Source of the DNA: Prevotella sp. | GTDB lineage: Bacteria > Bacteroidota > Bacteroidia > Bacteroidales > Bacteroidaceae | Assembly (NCBI GenBank): GCA_017617615.1 | Contig: JAFZVV010000011.1 | Span: 248,001-312,000, forward strand | Direction of reading: 5' to 3' | Length of the DNA: 64,000 nucleotides | Shown here: in pieces, positions 35,485 through 44,130 of the stretch | Layout of the letters: every line of letters begins with the position of its first letter | Numbering within the stretch: position 1 is the first letter of the stretch | Notes under the pieces: model-generated | Seen by the model: only the letters and a program-made list of their open reading frames with translations | Database searches by the model: none | Told to the model about the DNA's origin: nothing | Translations under genes and position numbers: made by a program

Positions 35485-36723
35485 TTATTCGGCCAGCAAC
35501 CGGCGGCTCAGGTGGCGTACGGGATACCATACGGCCACCCATCCCACGGCAATTACCGTGAAGAAGATGATGACGATATCCCAGAAATGCACGCTCACGG
35601 GATAGGCATCAACGACAAACGAGCCGCTGCTGCTTCCCAGCGACACTAGTCCGAAAGTCTGCTGCAGCCAGCAGAGCAGCAGTCCGAGCAAGATACCCAA
35701 AACGGCACCTGCCAGGGCAATCATCCTTCCCTCAAACAAGAACACCTTGGATATCTGTTGGTTGGAAGCACCGAGGTTGCGCAATGTTGTCACATCCTCT
35801 TTCTTGTCGATGATGAGCATCGACAGTGAGCCGATGATATTGAAACAGGCCACGACGAGGATAAACGTGAGAAACACATACGCCAGCAATTTCTCTATAC
35901 TCATGATTTTGAACGTGTCGGCCTGCTGCTCGTAACGGTCGAGTACCTGGTATTTGTCGGCTGCCAGCACACGCATCTCGCGTTTCACGGCATCGAAATT
36001 GCTGCCGGGCTTCAGGCGCACTTCGAGTGCCGATACCATCCCCTGTTGTCCGAAGAGGTTTCGGGCAAAGGCGATGGAGGTGACGATATAGTTGCGGTCG
36101 TATTTCGACTGACTTACGTTGAACACCTCGCCTGCCGAAAGGAGCGAGTCTTCCACGAAAGCGCCCTCAGGGTTGGTCATGTCGAGTTGTCCTTCGCGCT
36201 GTGGCGCATACACATGCAGGTATCCCCGCCACAATGCACCCAGACCCAAAACCTGCGCCAGGCGGATGCCGGGGACACCATATTCGAGGTTCGCGGCATG
36301 CAGGTCTACATCGTAGCCCTGGTCGGGATAGAGGATTTCCGAGAAATGGGTGAGTTGACTGAAGTTGTCGTCGACACCCTTCACCATCACCATCGCCTGC
36401 CTGTCACCATAGATGGCAAGGGCCTGGTCTTCTACCGTCTCCGTCACCACATCGACCTGTGGCAGTTGGCGAATCTTGTCGAGTATGGGGTCATCGGCAG
36501 GTGCCGTCTTCCCCATCACCGGCACCACCTTGAGTTGAGGGTCGAAAGAGGTAAAGAACGTTGCCACGAGGTCGTGGAATCCATTGAACACGCTCAACGT
36601 GACGACAAGCGCCATAGTAGCCACTGCCACCCCCAGCACCGAGATGGCACTGATGAGGTTGATGGCATGTGTGCTCTTCTTCGAGAAGAGGTATCGCCGG
36701 GCGATGTAGAATGGGAAGTTCAT
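35485..36723 (-). CDS. LolC/LolE-type ABC transporter permease
   Basis: 412 residues. Cytoplasmic amphipathic start (NFPFYIARRYLFSKK), first membrane helix near 22-45, a periplasmic MacB-like domain (about 50-260), then three C-terminal FtsX-family helices. By family it releases lipoproteins from the inner membrane for transfer to LolA; the partner ATPase is not in the window. Downstream of rbfA by seven bases on the same strand. Confidence 0.86.
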   Translation of the reverse strand: MNFPFYIARRYLFSKKSTHAINLISAISVLGVAVATMALVVTLSVFNGFHDLVATFFTSFDPQLKVVPVMGKTAPADDPILDKIRQLPQVDVVTETVEDQALAIYGDRQAMVMVKGVDDNFSQLTHFSEILYPDQGYDVDLHAANLEYGVPGIRLAQVLGLGALWRGYLHVYAPQREGQLDMTNPEGAFVEDSLLSAGEVFNVSQSKYDRNYIVTSIAFARNLFGQQGMVSALEVRLKPGSNFDAVKREMRVLAADKYQVLDRYEQQADTFKIMSIEKLLAYVFLTFILVVACFNIIGSLSMLIIDKKEDVTTLRNLGASNQQISKVFLFEGRMIALAGAVLGILLGLLLCWLQQTFGLVSLGSSSGSFVVDAYPVSVHFWDIVIIFFTVIAVGWVAVWYPVRHLSRRLLAE

Positions 36724-36730
36724 CTTACAG

Positions 36731-37066
36731 TTACTTCTTCAGCAGTTCGTCGATATGGTCGATATAGTCGAGTGAGTCGTCGATGAAGAAGCGCAACTCC
36801 GGGATGATGCGCAGTTGGTTGCGCACCTTCGTTCCCAGGTCATACCTGATGGTTTTCACGTTGGCATTCACGTTGTTGATGATTTCCTCACCTTTCTCCG
36901 AAGGAAACACGCTGAGATAGGCCGTGCATACACTCAGGTCGGGAGAAATGCGGCAGCGTGTCACGCTTACCATCACCCCACGCATCATGCGTGTCTGCGA
37001 CTGGAATATCAGGCTCAGTTCTTTCTGGAGTAATCGTGCTATGCGGTTTTGTCTTGTTTCTTGCAT
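36731..37066 (-). CDS. rbfA: Ribosome-binding factor A
   Basis: 111 residues from the ATG at 37066 (MQETRQNRIARLLQKE). The reading frame stays open 23 codons further upstream, but this is promoter sequence. Assists 30S maturation by binding 16S rRNA; KH-like segment MRGVMVSVTRCRISPDLS is characteristic. First gene of a two-gene unit with the LolC/E-type permease. Confidence 0.93.
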   Translation of the reverse strand: MQETRQNRIARLLQKELSLIFQSQTRMMRGVMVSVTRCRISPDLSVCTAYLSVFPSEKGEEIINNVNANVKTIRYDLGTKVRNQLRIIPELRFFIDDSLDYIDHIDELLKK

Positions 37067-37105
37067 GGATAGTCTTGTATTGTTATTGATTCTGGAATAG
37101 AAGTG

Positions 37106-37136
37106 CAAAGTTACTGTAAGTTGAGCGAAGTACAAA
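37106..37136 (-). promoter_or_regulatory. Promoter for rbfA and the permease
   Basis: On the minus strand: TTTG (37136-37133), 19 bases, TAACTTTG (37113-37106). Strong consensus match that also rules out the longer rbfA frame. Confidence 0.8.
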
Positions 37137-37202
37137 ATGAAAATATGAGATTTTCGTTATTACTTCCGAAACGCAGCGCAATAGAAGTCCAACCATCCTC
37201 TC

Positions 37203-37853
37203 TTATCTTTTTTCATCTACAACACGCATTAAGGTAAGTCCGTCGCGCAAAGGGAGAATCACCTTCTCTACCCTTGTGTCGCGGGCTACGAAGTCGTTGA
37301 AGGCCTCAATGCCATGCGTCTGCTGGTCGTTGTCGTAGGCATGGTCTACGACATGACCGTCCCACAGGGTGTTGTCGGCAAGAATGAAACCACCCGGCCG
37401 CACCACGCGCAGCGCCATCTCGTAGGCAGGCAGGTAGGTGCGCTTGTCGCCATCGATGAACACCATGTCGAAGGTGATGCCCAGTCGGGGAGCCTCGGTG
37501 ATGGCATCACCGATGAGGAAAGTAATCTTGTCGGCTACTGCCGATCCTTCTATCCAAGGACGGGTGAAATCTTCCTGCTCATCGTTGATTTCGAAGGTAT
37601 ATACCCTGCCGCCCTCTTCCAGACCTTCTGCCATGCAGATAGCACTGTAACCGCTGAAGGTGCCTACCTCGAGGATGTTCCTGGGCCTGATCATCTGCAC
37701 CAGCATCTTCAGCAACCGACCCTGCAGGTGACCGCTTGCCATCCGTCCTGCCAGCAGGTGGATGTTTGTGGCTCGGTAGAGTCGATGCAGGTAGTCGCCC
37801 TCGGGGTCGATATGCTCCAGGATATAGGCGTCAATCTGTTCCTGCTGGGTCAT
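37203..37853 (-). CDS. Class I SAM-dependent O-methyltransferase
   Basis: 216 residues from ATG 37853 (MTQQEQIDAYILEHI). Methyltransferase family 3 (catechol O-methyltransferase-like): ILEVGTFSGYSAICMAE is motif I, DMVFIDGDKRTY carries metal-ligand aspartate, and GGFILADNTLWDGHV the next ligands. Acceptor unknown. Overlaps the aroQ stop by four bases, so coupled to it. Confidence 0.92.
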   Translation of the reverse strand: MTQQEQIDAYILEHIDPEGDYLHRLYRATNIHLLAGRMASGHLQGRLLKMLVQMIRPRNILEVGTFSGYSAICMAEGLEEGGRVYTFEINDEQEDFTRPWIEGSAVADKITFLIGDAITEAPRLGITFDMVFIDGDKRTYLPAYEMALRVVRPGGFILADNTLWDGHVVDHAYDNDQQTHGIEAFNDFVARDTRVEKVILPLRDGLTLMRVVDEKR

Positions 37854-38275
37854 TTGCCGATGGCTTTCAAGGCTTCCACCGCCAGACGGTAGGAGTCGAG
37901 TCCGAACCCACAAATCACGCCGACACAGGCACTGCTTATCATCGACTGATGACGGAATGCCTCGCGCTGGTGCACGTTTGAGATATGCACCTCGACCACC
38001 TTGCACGGTATGGCGCGGATGCAGTCGTGGAGTGCTACACTGGTGTGGGTGTATGCCCCGGCGTTGAGCACCACGCCATCGTAGTTGAACCCTACTTCCT
38101 GCAACTTGTTAATCAGTTCACCCTCTATGTTGCTCTGGTAGTAGTCGATTTCCACGTCGGGAAACAACGCCTTGAGTTGCTGGAGGTAACTCTCGAACGA
38201 CTCGTCACCATAGATGCCCGGTTCCCTTACCCCAAGCAGGTTGAGATTGGGGCCATTGATAATCTGTATTCTCAT
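37850..38275 (-). CDS. aroQ: Type II 3-dehydroquinate dehydratase
   Basis: 141 residues from ATG 38275. Third step of the shikimate pathway. Signatures: IINGPNLNLLGVREPGIYG (catalytic Tyr in the flexible loop), NAGAYTHTSVALHD, and VHISNVHQREAFRHQS with the catalytic His. Divergent from xerD; its promoter is immediately upstream. Confidence 0.95.
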   Translation of the reverse strand: MRIQIINGPNLNLLGVREPGIYGDESFESYLQQLKALFPDVEIDYYQSNIEGELINKLQEVGFNYDGVVLNAGAYTHTSVALHDCIRAIPCKVVEVHISNVHQREAFRHQSMISSACVGVICGFGLDSYRLAVEALKAIGK

Positions 38276-38295
38276 GTCTCGCTTTCTTTTTCTGC

Positions 38296-38326
38296 CAAAA
38301 TTACGCATTTTTGGGCAATCCCACAA
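38296..38326 (-). promoter_or_regulatory. aroQ promoter
   Basis: On the minus strand: TTG at 38326-38324, 20 bases, TAATTTTG at 38303-38296; start codon 21 bases downstream. Confidence 0.7.
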
Positions 38327-38340
38327 GAAAAGGCGAAATA

Positions 38341-38372
38341 TTTGGTGATGAACGCAAAAATCACTACCTTCG
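38341..38372 (+). promoter_or_regulatory. xerD promoter
   Basis: TTTG 38341-38344, 20 bases, TACCTTCG 38365-38372 (one mismatch). It places transcription start between the two candidate ATGs (38348 and 38393) and so supports 38393. Confidence 0.6.
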
Positions 38373-38392
38373 CCAACAGAACATTGTCATCA

Positions 38393-39304
38393 ATGAACGA
38401 CCCCATACCCACACTCACGGCATACCGGCGTTACCTGCGACTGCAGCGGAATTTCTCTGCCAATACGGTAGAGGCATACCTTGCCGACCTGCAGAAGCTG
38501 CTCACCTATCTCAACGGTGCGGGCATCAAGCCCGAGGACGTCACGCTCGAAGACCTGCGGCATTTTGCCGCCGGCCTGCACGACATCGGCATCGGTCCCC
38601 GTTCTCAGTGCCGTATCCTCAGTGGTGTGCGCTCGTTCTACCGTTTTATGCTCCTCGACGGAAGGATGGAGAAAGACCCCACGCAGTTGCTGGAGTCGCC
38701 ACAGCTCGGTGAGCACCTGCCCGAAGTGCTCACCACCGACGAGATAGACCGCATGGAGGCTGCCGTGGACCTGACAAAATGGGAGGGGCACCGCAACAGG
38801 GCCATCGTCGAGACGCTGTTCAGTTGCGGACTACGGGTGTCGGAGTTGGTCACCCTACGCCTATCGTCGCTCTATCTCGACGAGGGGTTCATCCGGGTGA
38901 CGGGAAAAGGGAGCAAGGAGCGGCTCGTGCCCATCTCGCAGCGTGCCATCACCGAACTGGGGTTCTGGTTCGACGACCGCTGCCACATGGATATCCGTCG
39001 CGGAGAGGAAGACTATGTGTTTCTCAACCGCCGTGGAAGCCATCTCACCCGCACCATGATTCTCATCATCATCAAGCGGCTTGCCACCGAGGCGGGCATC
39101 ACCAAGACCGTCAGCCCCCACACCTTGCGCCACTCGTTCGCAACCGTACTGCTCGAAGGGGGAGCCGACCTGCGCGCCATCCAGGCGATGCTAGGGCATG
39201 AGAGTATCGGAACCACAGAGATATACACCCATATCGACATGACCAGTCTCCGTCAGCAGATATTGGAACATCATCCGAGGAATATGCGGCAGGAAACAGA
39301 TTGA
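38393..39304 (+). CDS. xerD: Tyrosine recombinase XerD
   Basis: 303 residues. Site-specific recombinase that resolves chromosome dimers at dif. SAM-like N-terminal DNA-binding domain (about 5-95) and catalytic domain with the full set: R in FSCGLRVSEL, K in VTGKGSKERLVP, HTLRHSF, and GHESIGTTEIYTH with the tyrosine. Housekeeping rather than phage: no attachment repeats or mobile genes flank it. A longer in-frame start at 38348 lies within the promoter and is rejected. Confidence 0.93.
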   Translation: MNDPIPTLTAYRRYLRLQRNFSANTVEAYLADLQKLLTYLNGAGIKPEDVTLEDLRHFAAGLHDIGIGPRSQCRILSGVRSFYRFMLLDGRMEKDPTQLLESPQLGEHLPEVLTTDEIDRMEAAVDLTKWEGHRNRAIVETLFSCGLRVSELVTLRLSSLYLDEGFIRVTGKGSKERLVPISQRAITELGFWFDDRCHMDIRRGEEDYVFLNRRGSHLTRTMILIIIKRLATEAGITKTVSPHTLRHSFATVLLEGGADLRAIQAMLGHESIGTTEIYTHIDMTSLRQQILEHHPRNMRQETD

Positions 39305-39353
39305 CAATTGAAAATTGAAAATGGGAAGATTGAAGATTAAAAATTGAAAATTG
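39302..39353. repeat. Heptad repeat (GAAAATT type)
   Basis: Run of imperfect seven-base units of GAAAATT/GAAGATT type directly after the xerD stop, leading into the composite repeat. Confidence 0.75.
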
Positions 39354-39390
39354 GCCGCCGATGTTCATCATGCAAGCATGATAAACCTCA
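39354..39390. repeat. Composite intergenic repeat, copy 2
   Basis: Matches copy 1 (17062-17098) over about 37 bases, including ATGTTCATCATGC-aa-GCATGATAAA and the following CCTCAAA. The loop is one base shorter. Confidence 0.8.
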
Positions 39391-39393
39391 AAC

Positions 39394-39424
39394 CAAAAAC
39401 AGGGCATGCCGTGGCACGCCCTGT
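39394..39424 (-). terminator. Terminator for the minus-strand secreted-protein gene
   Basis: Stem ACAGGGC.TGCC / GGCA.GCCCTGT (39399-39424); on the minus strand it is followed by TTTTTGG. Confidence 0.75.
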
Positions 39425-39450
39425 TATTATTCTTAGCGAGTTGGTTATGA

Positions 39451-39987
39451 TTATTCGTAATATTCGATGGTACGCACTTCCTCCATTTCCTGACCCATCA
39501 TCGAAGTCTTGCGGCTAATCCAGTTGCCTTTGGAGTCGAACTTATAGTCAGTGTAGGGTGATTCCATCTCCTGTCCGCCGAAGTCCATCACAGCCTTAGC
39601 AATATTGCCGTTTGCATCATAGACGTATTTAGACTCCATAGACCCCATGCCGAAATCAAGGGCCTGGCTCTTCACTTTTCCATTCTCCCAGGTATACTTG
39701 ATGGTGATTTCCATATTCTCACCACCCATACCCTGAGCTGTCATCTTGGCTGACTGGAGATAGCCATCTGCATCATAGACGGCATCTTTCATGCCTTCCT
39801 GAATCATCTTGCCTTCCATAGTAAAATTGATGGTCTGGGGATTGCCCATACGCGAAGAGGTAATCGACTTGACGGGACCTTTGGCGTCATTGGCCTCCAC
39901 GTCGTGGAACTTCGACTGTGCCTGCATGGCGAAAGGTACGGCAAGCAGTGCGAGCATCATGAATGCTTTCTTCATCATTGTTTTCAT
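39451..39987 (-). CDS. Small secreted protein with YD-like repeats
   Basis: 178 residues. Signal peptide ending FAMQAQ, then about five beta hairpin units with YDADG, YTWENGK, YVYDANGN and YKFDSKGN motifs, reminiscent of RHS/YD repeats in short exported Bacteroidetes proteins. Notably rich in methionine and glycine (for example TAQGMGGENME). No enzyme motif. Monocistronic with its own promoter and terminator. Function unknown; it could be periplasmic or outer-membrane associated. Confidence 0.75.
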   Translation of the reverse strand: MKTMMKKAFMMLALLAVPFAMQAQSKFHDVEANDAKGPVKSITSSRMGNPQTINFTMEGKMIQEGMKDAVYDADGYLQSAKMTAQGMGGENMEITIKYTWENGKVKSQALDFGMGSMESKYVYDANGNIAKAVMDFGGQEMESPYTDYKFDSKGNWISRKTSMMGQEMEEVRTIEYYE

Positions 39988-40199
39988 TTTGAAAAATAGT
40001 TTAGTTAAAAATATGAGTTGAAATTAGTTAGAATACAAGGAATAACATCACAAAAGGATGCATAAACCTGCATATAGTATGACGTTTCACCCTTCTTAGG
40101 GTTTAATCAAGAAATGAAAAACTCACGTTTTCATTTTGCTCTCACATCATGAAACATTTCAAAGTTTTGCATTTTTGTCGTGATTCCATTCTTTAGGTG

Positions 40200-40229
40200 C
40201 AAAGATACAGAAAGTTATATACTACACAA
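40200..40229 (-). promoter_or_regulatory. Promoter for the small secreted-protein gene
   Basis: On the minus strand: TTG (40229-40227), 19 bases, TATCTTTG (40207-40200). Confidence 0.6.
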
Positions 40230-40310
40230 CTTTTTGAAGCATATTTTTTTACTGAACTATCACAAGTGGGATAATTAGAGATTTAGAGTTAGGTTAAAAG
40301 CCATGCAGAC

Positions 40311-40359
40311 AAGGAAAAATTTCCCCAAAATAAGTTTTCCCTTGCTTTGCACTACTTTG
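40311..40359 (+). promoter_or_regulatory. Upstream, degraded promoter palindrome before metK
   Basis: CAAGGAAAA and TTTTCCCTTG form the inner arms; the -7-like TACTTTG (40353-40359) is one base short of TAnnTTTG. It sits 88 bases before the main metK box. Confidence 0.45.
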
Positions 40360-40364
40360 CCGCT

Positions 40365-40448
40365 TTGCTGCGAAGTGAAGCGGCAACTCAACAAAGCAAA
40401 GAAAAACGATTTTTTTCTTTGCTTTGTCTTCGGTTTGCACTAACTTTG
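40365..40448 (+). promoter_or_regulatory. metK promoter within a palindrome
   Basis: TTTG (40418-40421), 19 bases, TAACTTTG (40441-40448). Inner arms ACAAAGCAAAGAAAAA (40391-40406) and TTTTTCTTTGCTTTGT (40412-40427) pair perfectly for 16 bp around a 5-base loop. Confidence 0.8.
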
Positions 40449-40476
40449 CAACCCTAATAATAAATAGTATTATCAC

Positions 40477-41736
40477 ATGGCATATTTATTCACATCCGAA
40501 TCCGTTTCAGAAGGCCATCCCGACAAGGTGGCCGACCAGATATCCGACGCACTGCTCGACCAGTTCCTCGCCTACGACGACGAGGCACGCTGCGCCATCG
40601 AGACATTCGTCACCACCGGACAGGTGGTCATCATGGGCGAGGTGCATTCCGAAGCCTACATCGACCTGCAGACCATCGCCCGCAAGACCATCAAGCGCAT
40701 CGGCTACACCAAGTCGGAATACCAGTTCGACGGTGATTCTTGCGGCATCCTCACTGCCATCCATGAGCAGAGTGTGGACATCAACCGTGGCGTCGACCGT
40801 GAGGAAGCCGACAAGCAAGGCGCCGGCGACCAGGGCATGATGTTCGGCTATGCCACCAACGAGACCGAGAACTACATGCCCGTATCGCTCGACCTCGCCC
40901 ACCTCATCATGGCGACCCTGGCAGAGATACGCAAGGAAGGCAAGGAGATGACCTACTTGCGCCCCGATGCCAAGAGTCAGGTAACGGTGGAATATTCCGA
41001 TGACAACGTGCCCCAGCGTATCGACACCATCGTGGTATCGACACAGCACGATGAGTTCGACGTCGATGAGCGCATGCTCGAAAAAATCAAGAGTGACGTC
41101 ATCCATATCCTCATGCCGAGGGTAAAGCAGAAAATCAAGAGCGAGAAAGTGCTTGCCCTCTTCCACGACGACATCACCTATCATGTCAACCCCACAGGGA
41201 AATTCGTCATCGGCGGTCCCCATGGCGACACCGGTCTTACCGGCCGCAAAATCATCGTTGATACCTACGGAGGGAAGGGAGCACATGGCGGTGGTGCCTT
41301 CTCGGGAAAAGACTCGAGCAAGGTCGACCGCTCGGCAGCCTATGCCGCCCGTCACATCGCGAAGAACATGGTGGCAGCAGGCGTGAGCGACGAGATGCTG
41401 GTGCAGGTGAGTTATGCCATCGGCGTAGCAGAGCCCGTGAGCATATACGTGAACACCTACGGCCGTTCACATGTCGGCATGACCGACGGCGAGATAGCCC
41501 AGCACATCAAGGAAATGTTCGACCTGCGCCCGAAAGCCATCGAGCGCCGCCTGCAGTTGCGCCAGCCCATCTACTTCGAGACCGCTGCCTATGGCCACAT
41601 GGGGCGCCACTGCCAGAAGGTCAGCAAGACATTCACCAGCCACTACCATCCCACCCGCACCATCGAAGTAGAACTGTTCACCTGGGAGAAACTCGACCTC
41701 GTGGAACAAATCAAGAAGGAGTTCAACCTGAAATAG
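40477..41736 (+). CDS. metK: S-adenosylmethionine synthase
   Basis: 419 residues. Makes SAM from methionine and ATP. Signatures: [52 protein letters not shown] and [19 protein letters not shown]. Only 28 bases separate the -7 box from the ATG, so there is no room for a SAM riboswitch. The DUF4271 gene follows 15 bases later. Confidence 0.97.
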   Translation: MAYLFTSESVSEGHPDKVADQISDALLDQFLAYDDEARCAIETFVTTGQVVIMGEVHSEAYIDLQTIARKTIKRIGYTKSEYQFDGDSCGILTAIHEQSVDINRGVDREEADKQGAGDQGMMFGYATNETENYMPVSLDLAHLIMATLAEIRKEGKEMTYLRPDAKSQVTVEYSDDNVPQRIDTIVVSTQHDEFDVDERMLEKIKSDVIHILMPRVKQKIKSEKVLALFHDDITYHVNPTGKFVIGGPHGDTGLTGRKIIVDTYGGKGAHGGGAFSGKDSSKVDRSAAYAARHIAKNMVAAGVSDEMLVQVSYAIGVAEPVSIYVNTYGRSHVGMTDGEIAQHIKEMFDLRPKAIERRLQLRQPIYFETAAYGHMGRHCQKVSKTFTSHYHPTRTIEVELFTWEKLDLVEQIKKEFNLK

Positions 41737-41751
41737 CGCGCATACTGACCA

Positions 41752-42693
41752 GTGAAGAAAACCACTTATCAGATTATCAGCGAATTGCCAAAGGATGCCA
41801 CGGAATGGCAGAAAGACTCTGCCGTGCAGGCCTATTTCCATCCTGGCGAGAACAACCACTACAGCGACCGGCCCGACACGCTTGGACTGCCCGGTCAACG
41901 CGCTGATGCCAGTCGCATTACAGGCTATGGGAACATGTGCCGACCCGATGCTTCTGCCGATTCGCTCTTCCACCACCGAACCACGACAAAAATCGGCGTG
42001 GCCAGTCCCGATGCGCCCTACCATACCGGTTCCGACCGTCTGGTATCCACATCGCTCATCATCGGATTGCTTGTGGCCATCGTGGCCTTTACGGTGTCGA
42101 GAGGGTTTGTGGAGCGACAAGTGAAGAATTTCTTCTATACAGAAAATGAACGCACTACCACGGTTGCCGACACCACAGCCGAACTGCGCAACCAGTTATT
42201 GCTTGTGGCCTTCACCTGCATCATCCTTGCCATTGCATACTACTGCTACGCCCTCTTCTGGAACGGCGACAAGTACGACGTGGCATCCAATCACCAACTC
42301 ATCGGTATCTATGTAGCGGCATTCGTGGGGTATTTTCTTTTCAAGACCATACTCTACCAATTCGTGAACTGGGTGTTCTTCGACAAGAAAAAAATCGAAC
42401 AATGGAACAAGTCGCTGCTCTTTCTCACCGCCATGGAAGGTCTGGTGGCTGCACCTGCCGTGATGCTCTTCGTCTTTGGCAACCTTTCGCTTACAGCATG
42501 CCTCATCATTGTAGCAATTGTAGCAGTTTTAGCCAAAATCTGCACTTTTTATAAGTGTTATCTTATCTTTTTTCAACGTTTTGGAGCGTTTTTGCAGATT
42601 ATTTTGTACTTTTGTGCGCTCGAATTGATACCCTTGGTCAGTTTGGTAGAGATTCTGGAGACGTTCAACAACAATTTGAAAATAAATTTTTAG
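41752..42693 (+). CDS. DUF4271-like multi-spanning membrane protein
   Basis: 313 residues from GTG 41752. The first ~95 residues are polar and cytoplasmic; then about seven hydrophobic segments (near 97-115, 146-167, 182-203, 220-240, 243-262, 268-285 and 288-300). Matches the DUF4271 family that lies next to hemD in Bacteroidetes as I recall. Function unknown. Sits between metK and the hemD-like gene with short gaps. Confidence 0.75.
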   Translation: MKKTTYQIISELPKDATEWQKDSAVQAYFHPGENNHYSDRPDTLGLPGQRADASRITGYGNMCRPDASADSLFHHRTTTKIGVASPDAPYHTGSDRLVSTSLIIGLLVAIVAFTVSRGFVERQVKNFFYTENERTTTVADTTAELRNQLLLVAFTCIILAIAYYCYALFWNGDKYDVASNHQLIGIYVAAFVGYFLFKTILYQFVNWVFFDKKKIEQWNKSLLFLTAMEGLVAAPAVMLFVFGNLSLTACLIIVAIVAVLAKICTFYKCYLIFFQRFGAFLQIILYFCALELIPLVSLVEILETFNNNLKINF

Positions 42694-42700
42694 TACATTT

Positions 42701-43447
42701 ATGATAAAGAAGATTTTGGTGTCACAGCCCAAGCCGACGAGCGAGAAATCACCGTATTTTGACATCGCGCGCGAATTTGGGGTGGAATTGGTATTTCGGC
42801 CTTTCATTAAGGTCGAAGGACTCACAGCCAAGGAATTCCGTCAGCAAAAGGTGAATATCCTCAACTATACCGCCATCGTATTCACCTCACGGCATGCCAT
42901 CGACAACTTCTTCAAACTTTCCAAAGAGCTGCGCGTCACCATCCCCGAAGACATGAAGTATTTCTGTGTGACAGAGACCATTGCGCTCTATATCCAGAAA
43001 TACGTGCAATACCGCAAGCGGAAGGTATTTTTTGGCACTACCGGAAAAATCGTCGACCTCGTGCCACTCATGGTGAAGCACAAGACCGAGAAGTTCCTCT
43101 TGCCCATGAGCGACGTACACAACAACGACGTGGCCGAGTTGCTCGACGCCAAGAAACTCGAGCACAAGGAGTGCGTGATGTATCGCACCGTGAGCGATGA
43201 CTTCACACCCGAGGAAGTGGAGCAGTTCGACTACGACATGCTCATGTTCTTCAGTCCCGCCGGACTGAATGCCCTGACCAAGAACTTCCCCGACTTCAAG
43301 CAAGGCGATATCAAGATTGCCGCTTTCGGACCTGCCACGGCAAAAGAGGTGGCCGACCGCGGGCTGCGTCTCGACCTGAAGGCACCCACACCCGAGTTCC
43401 CCTCGATGACCGGTGCGCTGAAAGACTTCCTGAAGCACCAGAAATAA
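42701..43447 (+). CDS. Uroporphyrinogen-III synthase (HemD) family protein
   Basis: 248 residues. Two-lobed HemD fold: KILVSQPKPTSEKSPYFD at the N-terminus, IVFTSRHAIDNFF, then CVMYRTVSDDF, MLMFFSPAGLNAL and FGPATAKEVADRGLR. In heme-making bacteria it closes uroporphyrinogen III; no other hem genes are near and many Prevotella are heme auxotrophs, so the role here may differ. Adjacent to rnpA by seven bases. Confidence 0.85.
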   Translation: MIKKILVSQPKPTSEKSPYFDIAREFGVELVFRPFIKVEGLTAKEFRQQKVNILNYTAIVFTSRHAIDNFFKLSKELRVTIPEDMKYFCVTETIALYIQKYVQYRKRKVFFGTTGKIVDLVPLMVKHKTEKFLLPMSDVHNNDVAELLDAKKLEHKECVMYRTVSDDFTPEEVEQFDYDMLMFFSPAGLNALTKNFPDFKQGDIKIAAFGPATAKEVADRGLRLDLKAPTPEFPSMTGALKDFLKHQK

Positions 43448-43454
43448 CCACCCC

Positions 43455-43856
43455 ATGCCGGCATCGGGACCTTTCACATTGGGCAAGAAAGAGCGGATAG
43501 CAGGCAAACGGCTGGTTGAAACTCTTTTCAAGGGCGGCGAAAGCCGCTCGATGTCTTGTTACCCCCTAAGGGCGGTTTTCGTGCTGGTACCCATGGACAG
43601 CGACGGCAGCAAAGTGAAGATGATGGTGAGTGTGCCCAAGCGCTATTTCCGCCGTGCCGTGAAACGCAACAGGGTGAAGCGACAGGTGCGCGAAGCCTAC
43701 CGCAAGCAGAAAACCCTGGTGGGCGTGCCCATGGACAAGCACCCGCAGCAGACCCTTGCCGTAGCTTTCATCTGGCTTTCCGACCAACTCTTCGATACCA
43801 AGTACATCGAGCACCGCATAGGCACGTTGCTCACCAGGATAGGAGAGACACTATGA
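43455..43856 (+). CDS. rnpA: Ribonuclease P protein component
   Basis: 133 residues. Basic protein that supports RNase P RNA in tRNA 5' processing. The RNR signature is [19 protein letters not shown]-terminal [20 protein letters not shown] is also typical. Overlaps yidD by four bases. It is away from rpmH/dnaA, as is usual in Bacteroidetes. Confidence 0.94.
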   Translation: MPASGPFTLGKKERIAGKRLVETLFKGGESRSMSCYPLRAVFVLVPMDSDGSKVKMMVSVPKRYFRRAVKRNRVKRQVREAYRKQKTLVGVPMDKHPQQTLAVAFIWLSDQLFDTKYIEHRIGTLLTRIGETL

Positions 43857-44104
43857 ACATACTGAGAGCCATCGTCGGCGCCATATCCAAGGCGGCAGTA
43901 TGGGTATTGCTGTTGCCCATCATTTTCTACCAGCGCTGCATCAGTCCGTTCACACCACCCGCCTGCCGGTTCACCCCCACTTGTTCGGAATACGCCAAGC
44001 AGGCACTCAAGAAGCATGGACCCATCAAGGGACTTGCCCTTGCCATCTGGCGAGTGCTCAGGTGCAATCCCTGGGGTGGGAGCGGCTATGACCCCGTTCC
44101 GTGA
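43853..44104 (+). CDS. yidD: Membrane protein insertion efficiency factor YidD
   Basis: 83 residues from ATG 43853, overlapping the rnpA stop (ATGA). Typical motifs: [27 protein letters not shown] with its paired cysteines, and [18 protein letters not shown]. Amphipathic N-terminus. Helps YidC insert inner-membrane proteins. Confidence 0.95.
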   Translation: MNILRAIVGAISKAAVWVLLLPIIFYQRCISPFTPPACRFTPTCSEYAKQALKKHGPIKGLALAIWRVLRCNPWGGSGYDPVP

Positions 44105-44130
44105 AACAACAACATAAACCATAACATCCG

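Larger units (their letters stand above)
39988..40476. other. 489-base divergent region between the small secreted-protein gene and metK
   Basis: Contains the minus promoter at 40200-40229 with a leader of about 205 nt, a hairpin AAATGAAAA / TTTTCATTT (40112-40136) inside that leader, and two promoter palindromes facing metK. No ORF is supported here. Confidence 0.6.

Noticed and set aside
37985..38392. Long N-terminal extension of XerD
   Set aside because: It overlaps aroQ antisense and the divergent promoters; the family start is at 38393.
38393..39304. Phage or transposon integrase
   Set aside because: XerD-like length and motifs, housekeeping neighbours, no attachment repeats or cargo genes.
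40449..40476. SAM riboswitch before metK
   Set aside because: Only 28 bases separate the -7 box from the ATG, too little for any known SAM riboswitch.
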